DNA of 64,000 bases, from assembly GCA_963580455.1 (NCBI GenBank), contig OY756965.1, forward strand, positions 6,212,501 to 6,276,500. Reading direction: 5' to 3'. A program made the position numbers and the translations under genes. This DNA is from Euonymus europaeus (lineage: Eukaryota; Streptophyta; Magnoliopsida; Celastrales; Celastraceae). The notes under the pieces were generated by a model. That model made no database searches. It saw nothing but the letters and a program-made list of their open reading frames with translations, and was not told the DNA's origin. How positions within the stretch are numbered: position 1 is the stretch's first letter; every line of letters starts with the position of its first letter. This document shows, in pieces, positions 12,857 to 25,892 of this stretch.

Positions 12857-13463
12857 TCAGAAATTTTGTTAGGCGAATACTCGAATGAGAGTAATTTGAA
12901 AAGGAATGTTTGAATCTTGAAAACGAGATGCTTACAGCCTGCGCTAAAAAATGCCCCAGTTTTTGCGCACCATTTATCAAATACATTCTATGTTAGTCAT
13001 GCCCATAAAAATTTTACCCTAATGGGTCATCTCTTATTCTAGCCTCCTTCTTCTTCAATTTAGTTCTTATATTGATCATTTTGATATACTTTTGGTGTAA
13101 TTGAATCATCTTTACCTCTCGATAATTAGTATGTCTCATCATTTGAGGTAGAATCTCAATTTCATCCTTATCTTTGCAAACCAATCATTGTTAAGAAGCG
13201 TATCCAAATTTGGTTAATGTTTTCCATCGTTTTTATGGAGCGAGATTGGTATTGGAAACAAGTTGTGGAAGATTGTCAAAGGAATATGACAAATGGAATG
13301 TTGGACCCTATTTTGGGAGAAAGAGAAATGATAAACTACAAGAAATACACAAAAATCTGTATTAATCTAAGCTTATTAAAACATACTCAAATTTTAAAAT
13401 TCCATGTAATGCTCTAAAAAATACTCTTGTAGGGACTTATGGGAGACTGACATTTCCAAGCGC
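12857..13463. other. 607-bp segment present in only one arm
   Basis: It lies between stretches that are adjacent in the left arm (junction near 9020 there). The left arm joins at a shared attcagaaat-like microhomology, so either this arm gained the segment or the left arm lost it. It contains the phrase atgccccagtttttgcgc, related to motifs at 15950 and 16180. I see no gene. Confidence 0.6.
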
Positions 13464-16400
13464 GTGTACAATTCTGAATTATCAAACCAAACTGCTTAAC
13501 CCTCTGACTCATAGAGCTCTCTGTACACACCCTGCATTCCAATTAACGAAGGATCTCTTTCATTCGAGAACTCAACTCTCAAGTGTAATTTTTGATAACT
13601 GACCATTTCAAAAATTTTACATGCGTGCATTTCTTAATTAGAAATAATATGTTAACTGAAACTCCTTTTGTCGTTTTCATGATTGTAATCATTCCTCTTC
13701 TGATAATACCTGTTTCAATCCCAGATTTTTAGTTCAGATTCTTCCTAGCATGGAATGCTGACATCCATCAATTTCCATAAGTAGATATTTCTTTTTGAAA
13801 ATAATCCCATGTCATACGTGTAACACGGTGTCCCCACTTTTATCACTGGATCCTCTTTAAAAGGTCATAGACTTTTAATTTCCATAAATCTTCTTATCTT
13901 TAAGGAGTCACGAGCCTTTTACCTTCCCTAAAGACATATTTGGTTTAGAATTTTCAAGGGGTAGTGGACCCATTTTTCAGAAGGCTGAATCATCGGTCTT
14001 GTTTTTTTTTATACAAAGTGACAAAATTTTCTTCTTTTCTTGGGCGTCACGAGCCCGTGACTTCTCAACTTCAACTGTGTTTGTCGATTTTTCATAAAGT
14101 CGGATATTGAAATTACTCTAAAGGCGTAGGTAGGAGTCGCTCTAAAAGAGTGATGGTGAGCTGTCATTACTGACATCCCATCACTAGCTTTCCTCACTAT
14201 CAACATTACGTTTCTATCCCCTCATTTTATTTCTATCAATTCATCATCTCAAGCTCACTCAAAGCTATTCTTCTTTATAAATTCATTTGAGTGTAGTCTA
14301 CCACCACCATCCTCTGATACCCGATCTTTCGACTTTCGCTTTATTCCCATTAGATTTTGTTCGGATCCGGTCGACCTGTTTAGGGTAAGGGTTCTGTTTT
14401 GATTTAGTTAGGATTTCTATAATTTGAATTGAGTTCTCGGTGTTTAGTGATTTCATTTGTTTTATATATTAATGCATTTAGACTTCGTATATGTGTTTGT
14501 TTATGATGGATTCAACTGAAAATTTGTATTTTCTTATCGAACTAAAGACTCAAGAAACAGAGCCCAAAAAACAGAAAACATAATGGAATTCAGAATTTCC
14601 TATCACTAGAAAAAAAAACCGAAAGCAAGAAGAAGGAATCCTCAAAAATTCCCATAAAATCCCCAAAAAACCCGATCAAAAAAAAAGAAGAGAAAAAATA
14701 ACTCAAAAATTTTCCAGAAAATCCCTAGACAGAATCGATCTAGACTCGTAACTCTGCTCTTTTTTTCCTAGAATTTTCCTTTGCCTCATTGAATCCCTGG
14801 CGCCTCGTCTTCTCCTTTTCTTCTTCCAACAATGCCAACTTTTCTTTCCATCTCTTATACCTTCCATTTCTTCTTCCTAGGGTTAGTTCAAAAACCTTGG
14901 GCCAGGTCTAGAGCATTTCAGTTAACTAAAAGGTTTGGATTGGACCAGCCTTAAACGTTAATCCAAATTTGTCTTAATGATTTTTTTGATTGGGCCTATT
15001 CATTGGGCTTAAGTGGCTGGTTTTGTTGGTTTTTTGGGGTAATGGTTTGGGCTAGTATGGGCTATATGGGTTGATTTATGTAAATTCCTCTAGGGCTGCA
15101 TAATTTGTTATTTGATGTTGGGTTTCTTCTCAATTTGAAAAACGGACCAAATGCATATGAGTTAGCTTAATTGTTGGATATACATGATGGAGAAAGGTAT
15201 TTGGGATTTTAAATTTCTAATTAATAGATACTGGGCTAATACATTTGGATTTTCTATGTAACTCTTGCCTATTTATATGTCATGTTTGGAAGTTTGAAAT
15301 TGTTATGGGGTATTTGTTTTAAATTATTTGGACTGTGAGTTATTGTTTTAACCTCTTTTATATACAATATTTGGACTCTATGATCGATTTTTAACAATGA
15401 TAGAATTTGTCAAGTTTATAGTTGTTGCCTAGTGAGAATTTCCTCTTGATCGGAAGAATGATGGATTTATTTTTGATGATGTTTTTAGTGTCCCTTTTAA
15501 TATTACTCTTTTATGTGTATTTGATCATTCAATTAGTGTGATTGATTCAGTTGCGTGACATGTAATATTTGGACGTTTATTATCTGAATCAATGTGTGAG
15601 GTAATATCATGAATTGGCCTCTTTTTTTAAAAAAATTGGCATTAAGAGTTATATCAGCGCCATCTAGTTTTTGGAGTAGTCCATAATTTATATTCCCAAA
15701 TTATGCTCAAATGTCACAAGTGATTATTTAAAAAACCAAATCCATTTGTCATCATAACATGGCAAAAAAAAGAAAAAAAAATCTAAGCATTATCATAGGT
15801 TGATATTTTTGGGGATAATTTAGGGGAATGGTAGAAAACTCTTTTACACAAGGGTATGTATACCCAAATGTAGAGATGTCAAAGAAATGAGAGACAAATT
15901 GAGCTGTTCGAAGATGAAATCGTGATAATTCAGAGATCACACCAAAACTGTCCCAGTTTTGGTGCGTGTTCAATTGACTTATATTAAATCACAACCTTAT
16001 GTTCCTTGGGCTGAATTGTTCTAGGGTGAACTCAATAATCGAAGCCAACACGCATAAGGTTACTCAATAATCGAATCCAATACGCATAAGGTTATCTCTA
16101 AGCCTCTTGCATCTGTTAATAAACTTTTTTCCTTGTCAACCTATTGCAACCCTTCGTGGATAACATATGCGACACACCCAAAACTGCCCCAGTTTTTACA
16201 ATCACAACCATATGTTACCATCATCTTCTTCCTTGGGCTGAATTGTTCTGGGGTGAAATACATGATAATGAATGGGACACACCAAAACTGGGATTACTAT
16301 CATTAAAAGTAAACACCATGCAGTCTATTATGCATTTACGACTATATCAATACAAGACAAATTAACGACCGGTTCTGAGACCATTCACAATTCAACAGAC

Positions 16401-18004
16401 TCATGTCTCAACTATCCTTCTCAAAATAATTGGGAATCTAATATTGCAGTCTGAATTGAATGATTTATTTTATTTTATATTTTCCTTTATCGGCTATCTA
16501 CTTCATTAACAAGTCGAGTTGTTGTTTTAGTTATGCTACTTCTAGACTCAATTAGTGCTTGCATTCTGTTGGTTCCATTATTGTGGTGAGTCGCGACTAC
16601 AAACGAGCGTTATAGCGGTGGGCGTTACTTTATGCTTGTGCAAATTTAAAAACCTTGTCATGTGAAAATGAAAACTTTTATAAGATTTAAAGAATGTAAA
16701 AATATGATCATTAGTGAAAAATGCATGATGATAAGAATCTTGAACAATATCGAATTTTGAGAAATTATCCCTTATCCATAGCATTTTAACATAAAATTCC
16801 TTAGTACATCTCATCAGTTTCAACGCAAAATACATAAACTTCTCTTGGATTCTCTATAGCGTGTCTGGTACATTGTGCACCCTTATTCTATTGTTCTAAT
16901 AGTCCTTGATCTACACCTTCCACATATTGCACCATTGACTCAATCGACACGGTACTATTTCTTACGTCCGTGGCTTCTAGATAATGGCTTAATTCCGATA
17001 GTGCTTAAGATTCCCATGTATGGAATGCAAGTTAAAAACAATGTAAAAATTGAACAAAATTAGGAATATATACAAACATATATGTACAAACAAAAACTAC
17101 GTATATACAGACAAAACTTTATATGCACATCAAAACCGACTCACATATGTACAAAAAAAAAAGATCCATATATATACAGTAAAGCAAAACATTGTATATA
17201 CAAACAAGGTAGAATCATATATGTGCAAGCTGAACAACATATACAATAAATCAAAACATCATATATACAAACAAAACAAAATCACGTATATACAAGCAAA
17301 ACAACACATATACAACAAAGCACAACAACAATATGTACCACGCAATAAGGTTAGAAATAGTTTCTTGTGTCCTATAACTCTATGGTAATTGGTTATGAAC
17401 AATCTAGGCTCCTGACTTATTCCCCCGCTAGAGTCCATTGCAGGAATAGCCTGGGTCCCTCTTAACAGAGGAGTGGGTCGAGTGAGGATTTTTTGCGAGC
17501 CTGCACGGACATTGGAATCCCTTCGAAGGTCTCGTTTACTTCATCCTCTCCTAAGAGTTTTGAGCCCTAGTTGTTGGACTCATGAAAATGAATAGTGCAC
17601 AATGTGTGAGGACAATAATATAAAAAGCTCAAAAACATATCAACAATCAACATTTTTATTTATTTATAATAAGAACATATCGATCAAAATTTAGAGAAAT
17701 AAAACATCAAATATATTTAATTCAAAAAACATCGAAATCAAATAATGGGATAAGAAAAATTAAATTTCATTGGCCCAACTCACTAGTTTTTTTTTTGGTA
17801 TAAGAAGAGGCGGTGAGATCGAGTTGAGGGGAAAGGGATTTGGCAGAAAATTTCTAAAGAATATTTTGAGGGAGAGAGAATGGGGTTAGTTTGATTTATG
17901 GGGAGGATTTTCTGGAGATTTCTTCTTTGTGCTTTCTGTTTTCCGGGATTTTTGGGAGTTCTTTATCTTTGCCTGTAGATTTTTCTGGGGAACTTCCTTC
18001 TTCT
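13464..18004 (+). repeat. Left arm of giant palindrome (inverted repeat 2)
   Basis: It starts gtgtacaattctgaattatc and ends tgggaacttccttcttct-like at 18004. The reverse complement runs 19405-25412, once a 1.48-kb solo LTR in that arm is ignored. Arm lengths are then about 4.54 and 4.52 kb. The outer 2.35 kb (13464-15812) is also the outer part of inverted repeat 1. It contains a short perfect hairpin, caccaaaactg (15940-15950) with cagttttggtg (15954-15964). No gene is supported; the ORF at 16578-16835 and its neighbours are short and lack known motifs. Confidence 0.9.
17050..17345. repeat. Degenerate tandem repeat rich in acatatatacaaacaaa
   Basis: Roughly 20-30-bp imperfect units alternate tatata/tacaaac and aaaac blocks. 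The inverted counterpart at 20055-20275 and 21764-21900 in the other arm is split by the solo LTR. The 112-residue frame at 17050-17388 is a read-through of this array. Confidence 0.75.
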
Positions 18005-19404
18005 ATTAACACTTTAAATCATTCAATTTACTCATAATCACATAGCATGGAAAAACACATCATCAACATATAGTAAAAAAATAAGCACACATAAGAGGGA
18101 CTCGGTTCCCATTTTTATTGGCAATCCCTTATTCCAACCATAATATTAAGTTAGTATGATTAAAACTTTGTAATTAATTGCCTTTATGAAGTTGGTATGC
18201 GAAACGTCCTATGTTAATTTTGTGACAGTGTAGTATTTTTAAATCTTAATGAACACAAAACCAAAGCCCACATATTTCATATAATACCTTGGCCCAAAAC
18301 AACTCTTTTTAAACCACTTACAAGTCCCAATTTAATTCATTTACCACATTTAACTTAAATAATCAAAAGCTCAATCAACATACATCAAACCTCTAAAGCC
18401 CATACCAACCTGAAACTCATGAATCCGACCCAACTCATATAATTCAAAGTCAATATTCAACTATTATTGATTCAAGCAACCATTCCAAACAACATTGTAC
18501 AAAACATGTAATACACAATCATGAAACAGAGTAACTGTCAAAACACTGCAACCCAGAACTAAAGAAACATCAACAAATATTAGGCTCGTATTCTATAATA
18601 ACATTCACCCATGCATATATCCAACAATGAAAACCAATAACACAGCAGCACAACAAACACATAAAACAGAGATATATAATCTAAAAATTTGGCCAGTAAA
18701 CTACTCAGAATTGGAATATACTTATCAATAACTACTGCAATAAAGCACCCAACTATTCAAGAATACGGAACACAGATAAAGAGCACAAAAATTTAATTTT
18801 GAAATCCAATGAATGAAACCCCGAATCGTACTCTCCATAATCAAGCAATAGCATTTCCACAAATTTGAGAAAACTCAACCAAATCAAAGCATATGAAATT
18901 TAGATTTGAAATCCAGCGAACAAATTATATACAAACTTTGAAATATACCTTCTAAGTAATCAAAACAATGTGATACACAAGTATTTGGGAAAAAAAACGA
19001 AGAGGTCCGGAGAGTAGGGGATTGAATTGAGTAAGAAGAAACTTGGGAGGGTGATTGAAATGGAAGATTAAGGCTATCAGATTTCGTACAATGGTTCAAG
19101 TGAGGTACGAGATTGACCTGGAAATGGTGTAATCAAGTGGTGTGAAGATGAAGGGTTTTGACAATACGCAAATCACAGCGAACCAAAGAATCAAACCTTA
19201 TCATAACTATTCATATACCTTTTAATCAAATGCTCAAGCACTAGAATTTCAAAGAACTGAGGATACAAAAACGCGAAAGAAAACTGAACACTGAAAGAAA
19301 ATCCAAAACACAGCGAAGGCTTAAACTCGGGAAAAAATAGATCGCCAAAGGGGCAGAATTTCCCAAACCCTCTGTATTTTAAACCCAGAAAATAGAAAGC
19401 CCTA
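18005..19404. other. Spacer (loop) of the giant palindrome
   Basis: This 1.4-kb sequence has no inverted partner in the window. It is AT-rich. The frames present (for example 18884-19099 and 19191-19484 on the - strand) are short, hydrophobic and unrecognised, and the second runs into the arm. I see nothing I can call a gene. Confidence 0.6.
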
Positions 19405-22400
19405 AAGAAGAAGGAAGCTCCCCAGAAAAATCTACAGGCAAAGATAAAGAACTCCCAAAAACCTTGGAAAACAGAAAGCACCAAGAAGAAATCTCCAGAA
19501 AATCCTCCCCATAAATCGAACTAACCCCACTCTTTCTCCCTCGAAATCTTCTTTAGAAATTTTATGGCAAATCCCTTTCCCCTTAACTCGATCTCACCGC
19601 CTCTTCTTATACCAAAAAAAAACTAGTGGGTTGGGCCAATGAAATTTAATTTTTCTTATCCCATTATTTGATTTCGTTGTTTTTTGAATTAAATATATTT
19701 GGTGTTTTATTTCTCTAAATTTTGATTGATATGTTCTTATTATTAAAAAAAATGTTGATTGTTATGTTTTTGAGCTTTTTATGTTATTGTCCTCACACAT
19801 TGTGCACTATTCCTTTTCATGAGTCCTACAACTAGGGCTCAAAACCGTTAGGAGAGGATGAAGTAAACAAGACCTTCGAGCAATTCCAATCTCTGTGTAG
19901 GCTAGCGAAAAATCCTCACTCAACCCACCCTCTATTAAGAGGGACCCAGACTATTCCAGCAATGGACACTAGTGGGGGAATAAGTCGGGAGCCTAGATTG
20001 TCCATAACCAATGACCATAGAGTTATAGGACACAAGAAACTATTTCTAACCTTATTGTGTGGTACATATTGTTGTTGTGATTTGCTGTACATATGTTGTT
20101 TTGCTTGTATATACGTGATTTTGTTTTGTTTGTATATATGATGTTTTGCTTTATTGTATATATATAGATATTTTGTTTTGTTTGTACATATATGATTCTA
20201 CCTTTTTTTGTATATATGATGTTTTGATTTTTTGTATATGTTGTTCAGCTTGTATATACCTGATTCTACCTTGTTTGTGTTGGGTTCCGATGATTCATAC
20301 ACGTAGCGACAATTAAAATTTTCATCGAAACCCTCCTGAGGATCCATGCAAAAGGGCATAAATCGGTGATCAAAATTTACCTGTTGGAGCGCAGAGATCG
20401 AATGGTTGCTAGACTTGAAGGATCCAAATCAACCAGCACTATCCGAACGAACAACGCCTCTATGTTAGCCACACAAACAAGACAAAGATCTCCTGTCTTC
20501 GTTATGCTAGTAACCGGGGAGAAGGGTTCCCAAAACCGTTTTCTCTCAACTCTCTATATTGCGGCACACTAACTATTGTAACGCCACTAGGGTTATACAC
20601 TCTAACCCTACATATCGTGAGCCAAGTAAAACGAAAAGCCCATATCCCCTTAAAGAAAGGAGCCCACGTTTTGGACACTTGACCACGTTCAATCAATCCC
20701 ATTAATTGAACCGGTTATGGACCCTACATAAAGTCCTAAGCCCAAACGTAATTGTTATTCTCTAATAACGTAATCTTTGCTTATTCTATGTGTACGACCC
20801 TATAGGTTCTCATTATGTTGGCAGTGAAACTAAAATCGTATTCTAGCATCACAAACAATGAGAGGTATCTAGCAACACATCATTGTTACCCAAGTAACGG
20901 AAATGTCAATGATTCGACATAACCTTTATTCATGACCAATTTTACATGCAGTCCCTTTGTCCTTCATATCTTGATTAACACCGAGGCATGGAATGTGTCA
21001 TCCTCGTATAGGTTAATCTATGTGTTTCTTGATTCCGAGCAGACTATAATAAACAAACGAGATGAATATCACATATTGACTCATTTGAGCATGGCCATGA
21101 ATTTCTCATTCTCACTCAATCAAGGGGCTCATAGATATTACTCCTGTTATATATGAGGGACAAATTCCATCTATGTCACTCACATCCCTCCACATGATTC
21201 ATGATACACCCAATCACTGACTTTATAGCTAACCCTTTTACAGGTGACGTTAGACAATATCAAAATGTATAACTCCTCATGTCGAGAACCGTAGTGATTT
21301 CAGGTCAGAGGACAACATACATTATCGTCACTATGAGAATAGATTATGATATTCATATAACAATCCATGTAGTATTCTCATATTGGGTCTGTCCAGTACT
21401 TCTGTTCTCTAACAAATACCCATGTATTGATTTGATATCTCATATCCATGACCCGTAAGATTTGGTCATCAATCAACCTACATAGTAGTCTCAATGTATT
21501 AATGTTATCCTAATTAACAATAATACTCGACTAGGGATGTTTAAGAATAGTGTTCTATATACATCCATGAGGATCTCACGTTCAAGTCACACACTTGAAG
21601 TCCCATGGCATCGAACCAACTATTCTAGGGATATTTATCACAATCATTTATATAGTGCAGATAAATTAATCATAATAAAAGAAATACCTCAATATAACAT
21701 AATAAATATATGCGAGTACAATCATCTATATGATTGGCTCCTAGGGCATACACCAACAGTTTGTATATACGATGTTTTGCTTTACTGTATATATATGGAT
21801 CTATTTTTTTGTACATATGTGAATTGGTTTTGATGTGCATATAAAGTTTTGTCTGTATATACGTAGTTTTTGTTTGTACATATATGTTTGTATATATTTT
21901 TGATCTTGTTCACTTTCTACATTGTTTTTAACTTGCATTCCATAGATGGGAATCTTAAGCACTATCGGAATTGAGCCATTATCTAGAAGCCACGGGCGTA
22001 AGAAATAGTACCGTGTTGATTGAGTCAATGGTGCAATATGTGGAAGGTGTAGATTAAGGACTATTAGAACAAGAGAATAAGGGTGCACAGTCTACCAGAC
22101 ACGCTATAGAGAATCCAAGAGGAGTTTATGTATAGAGATGTACTAAGGAATTTTATGTTAAAATGCTATGGATAAGGGATAATTTCTCAAAATTCGATAT
22201 TGTTCAAGATTCCCCATCATCATGCATTTTTCATTAATGATCATATTTTTACATTCTTTAAATCTTATAAAAGTTTTCATTTGCACATGACTATGTTTTT
22301 AAATTTGCACAAGCATAAAGTAACGCCCACTGCTATAACGCTCATTTGCAATCGCGACTCACCACAATAATGAAACCAACAAAATGCAAGCACTAACTGA

Positions 22401-25400
22401 GTCTAGAAGTAGCATAACTAAAACAACAGCTCGACCTGTTAATGAAGTAGATTGCTGATAAAATAAAATAAATCATTCAATTCAGACTGCAAGATTAGAC
22501 TCCTGATTATTTGGAGAAGGATAGTTGAGACATGAGTCTATTGAATTGTGAATGGTCTCAAAACCGGTCGTCAATTTGTCTTGTATTGATATGGTCGTAT
22601 ATGCATAATAGACTGCATAGTGTTTAAGTTTAATGATAGTAATCCCAGTTTTGGTGTGTCCCATTCATTATCATGTATTTCACCCCAGAACAATTCAGTC
22701 CAAGGAAGAAGATGATTGGCTAACATAAGGTTTTGATTTAATATAAGTCAAACCGGTGTGTCGCATATGCTATCCATGAAGGGTTGCAATAGGTTGACAA
22801 GGAAATAAGTTTATTAACAGATGCAGGAGGCTTAGAGAAAACCTTATGTGAGTTGGATTCGATTATTGAGTGCACACCAAAACTAGGAAAATTTTGGTGT
22901 AATATCTGAATTATCATGATTTCATCTTCGAAAAGCTCAATCTGTCTCTCATTTCTTTGACATCTCCACATTCGAGTATACATACCCTTGTGTAAAAGAG
23001 TTTTCTTCCATTCCCTTGAATTATCCCCAAAAATATCAACTTATGATAATCCTTAGATTTTTTTTGCCATGTTATGATGACAAATGGATTTGGTTTTTGA
23101 AATAGTCACTTGTGACATTTGAGCATAATTTGGGAATATAAATTATGGACTTCTCCAAAAACTAGATGACGCTGATATAACTCATAATGCCAATTAAAAG
23201 AAAAGGGCAAATTCATGATATTACCTCACACCTTTATTCAGATAATAAACGTCCAAATATTACATGTCACGCAACTGAATCAATCACACTAATTGAAGGA
23301 TCAAATACACATAAAAGAGTAATGTTAAAAGGGACACTAAAAACATCATCAGAAATAAATTCTTCATTCTTCCGATCAAGAGGAAATTCTCACTAGGCAA
23401 CAACTGTAAACATGAAAAATTCAATCATTGTTAAAAATAAATCATAGAGTCCAAATATTGTATATAAAAGAGGTTAAAACAATAACTCACAGTCCAAATA
23501 ATTTAAAACAAATACACCACAACAAATTTTAAACTTCCAAAAATGACATATAAATAGGCCAGAGTTACATAAAAAATCCAAATGCATTAGCCCAGTATCT
23601 ATTAATTAGGAATTTAAAATCCCAAATACCTTTGTTCATCATGTATATCCAACAATTAAGCTAACCCAGATGCATTTGGTCCGTTTTTCAAATTGAGAAC
23701 AAGAAACCCAACATCAAATAACAAATTATACAGCCCTCAAGGAATTTACATAAACGAACCTGTATAGCCCATACTCGCCCAAACCATTATCCCAAAAAAC
23801 CTACAAAACCAGCCACTTAAGCCCAATGAATAGGCCCAATCAGAAAAATCATTAAAATAAATTTGTATTAACGTTTAAGGCTCAGTCCAGCCCAAACCTT
23901 TTAGTTAACCGAAATGCTCTAGACATGACCCAAGGTTTTTGAACTAACCCTAGGAAGAAGAAATGGAAGGTATAAGAGATGGAAATAAAAATTGGCGGTG
24001 CTGGAAGAAGAAAAGGAGAAGAAGAGGTGCCAGGGATTCAATGAGGCAAAGGAAAATTCTAGGAAAAAAGAGAGCAGAGTTATGAGTCTAGATCGAGTTC
24101 TGTCTAGGGATTTTTTGGAAATTTTTAAGTTTTTTTTCTCTTCTTTTCTTTCGATCGAGTTTTTTGGGGATTTTCTGGGAATTTTTGAGGATTCCTTCTT
24201 CTTGCTTTCGGTTTTTTTTTTCTGGTGATGGGAAATTCTGAATTCCACTATGCTTTCTGTTTTCTAGGTTGTGTTTCTTGAGTCTTTAGTTTGATAACAA
24301 AATACAGATTTCCAGTTGAATCCATCATAAACAAACACATATACGAAGTCTAAATGCATTAATCTATAAAACAAATGAAATCACTAAACACCAAGAACTT
24401 GATTCAAATTATAGAAATCCTAACTAAATCAAAACAGAACCCTTACCTTAAATAGGTCGATCGGATCCGAATAAAATCTGATGGGAATAAGGCGAAAGCT
24501 GGAAGATCGGGTATTGGAGGATAGTGGTGGCAGACTACACTCAAATGGATTTATAAAAAAGAGTATCTTCGGGTGAGCTTGAGAGGATGAATTGATAGAA
24601 ATAAAATGAGGGGATAGAAACGTAATGATGACAGTGAGGAAAGCTAGTGATGGGATGTCAGTAATGACAGCTCACCATCACTCTTTTAGAGCGACTCCTA
24701 CCTACGCCTTTAGAGTAATTTCAATATCTGACTTTACGAAAAATCGACAATCACAGGTGAAGTTGAGGAGTTACGGGTAGAGATGTAGAGTCATGGGAAT
24801 TCGCAAAAAGAAAAAAGAGCTCGTGACGCCCAAGAAAAGAAGAAAATTTTGTCACTTTGTATAAAAAAAAAAACAGGACCCGTGATTCGGCCTTCTGAAA
24901 AATGAGTCCACTACCCCTTGAAAATTGTGAACCAAATATGTCTTTAGGGAAGGTAAAAGGCTCGTGAATCCTTAAAGATAAGAAGATTTATGGAAATTAA
25001 AAGTCCATGACTTTTTAAAGAGGATCCAATGATAAAAGTGGGGACACCGTGTTACACGTATGACATGGGTTTATTTTCGAACAGAAATATCAACTTATGG
25101 AAATTGATGGATGTCAGCATTCCATGCTAGGAAGAATCTGCACTAAAAATTTGGGATTGAAACAGGTATTATCAGAAGAGGAATGATTACAATCATGAAA
25201 ACGACAAAAAGAGTTTCAGTTCACATATTATTTCTAATTAAGAAATGCACGCAAGTAAATTTTTTGAAATGGTCAGTTATAAAAAAAACACTTGAGAGTT
25301 GAGTTCTCGAATGAACAGGATCCTCCGTTAATTGGAATGCAGGGTTTGTATAGAGAGCTCCATGAGTCAAAGGGTTAAGCAGTTTGGTTTGATAATTCAG

Positions 25401-25412
25401 AATTGTACACCT
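19405..25412 (-). repeat. Right arm of giant palindrome (inverted repeat 2)
   Basis: This is the reverse complement of 13464-18004, ending gataattcagaattgtacac. It is interrupted by the solo LTR at 20278-21758. The outer part (23033-25412) is a direct repeat of 6690-8995. Comparable stretches differ by scattered substitutions and small indels (for example aaccctaggaagaag blocks at 23946 and 7596 agree, while neighbouring bases differ). Confidence 0.9.
20278..21758 (-). mobile_element. Solo LTR, TGTTGG...CCAACA family, TSD gtttg
   Basis: The element begins TGTTGGGTTCCGATGATTC and ends CATACACCAACA. It is flanked by identical 5-mers gtttg (20273-20277 and 21759-21763). The same family in opposite orientation stands at 55365-56835 and shares, for example, the promoter-side segment ggctcactatatatataggg there (degenerate here) and the end GAAACCCAACA. 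There is no coding sequence, so this is a solo LTR left by LTR-LTR recombination. Strand is assigned by comparison with the TATA-bearing copy. Superfamily (Copia or Gypsy) is not decidable here. Confidence 0.9.
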
Positions 25413-25892
25413 ATCTAAAATATATAAAACATTCAAGACTCTGAGTACGAATGTCCGGATAAATATGCACTTTGATATTACTTCTTCTTGGATATGTACT
25501 TGTGGTGTGTAGGTCGTGAACCGTTGTAACTTAAGCAAGTAAGTTCTTTGAGGTTTCTCAACACTCGACACCTGGGTCAATTTACTTGGGGATTGCCGTC
25601 ATGAAATCTCGTTACATGGGTCACAAGGAAAGTTAAAAATGACTAAACATTTAGAGTCGTGTTAAATAAAGTGTGTTTGTGTCGAAGAAAGAAAAAAATA
25701 GAGAGAAAAAAATGTCAAGATATCATATTCCATTATTTTTGAGAATTCTAGAGATATTTTTGTGTTTATGCTTTGATCATTTGAAACTCACATGTTCATG
25801 TGTTTCCGCTATGTACTTAATGTAATGGTTACTTGACATATGAAATAGATGACATGGTACTTTATTAAATTTGCCTACTTGGTGACTGTGGA
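25413..25892 (+). repeat. Second copy of the Athila-like 3' region, part 1
   Basis: From about acattcaagactctgagta this matches 5690-6160 closely, and it continues at 29048 after the chromovirus insertion. With 5686-6690 it forms a pair of direct repeats of about 1 kb flanking the inverted-repeat block. The small frame 25221-25580 on the - strand is not a gene. Confidence 0.8.

Noticed and set aside
6684..25412. Assembly artefact explanation for the inverted repeats
   Set aside because: Arms differ by substitutions and indels, and one arm has its own solo LTR with TSD, so they are not mirrored reads; long reads would still settle it.
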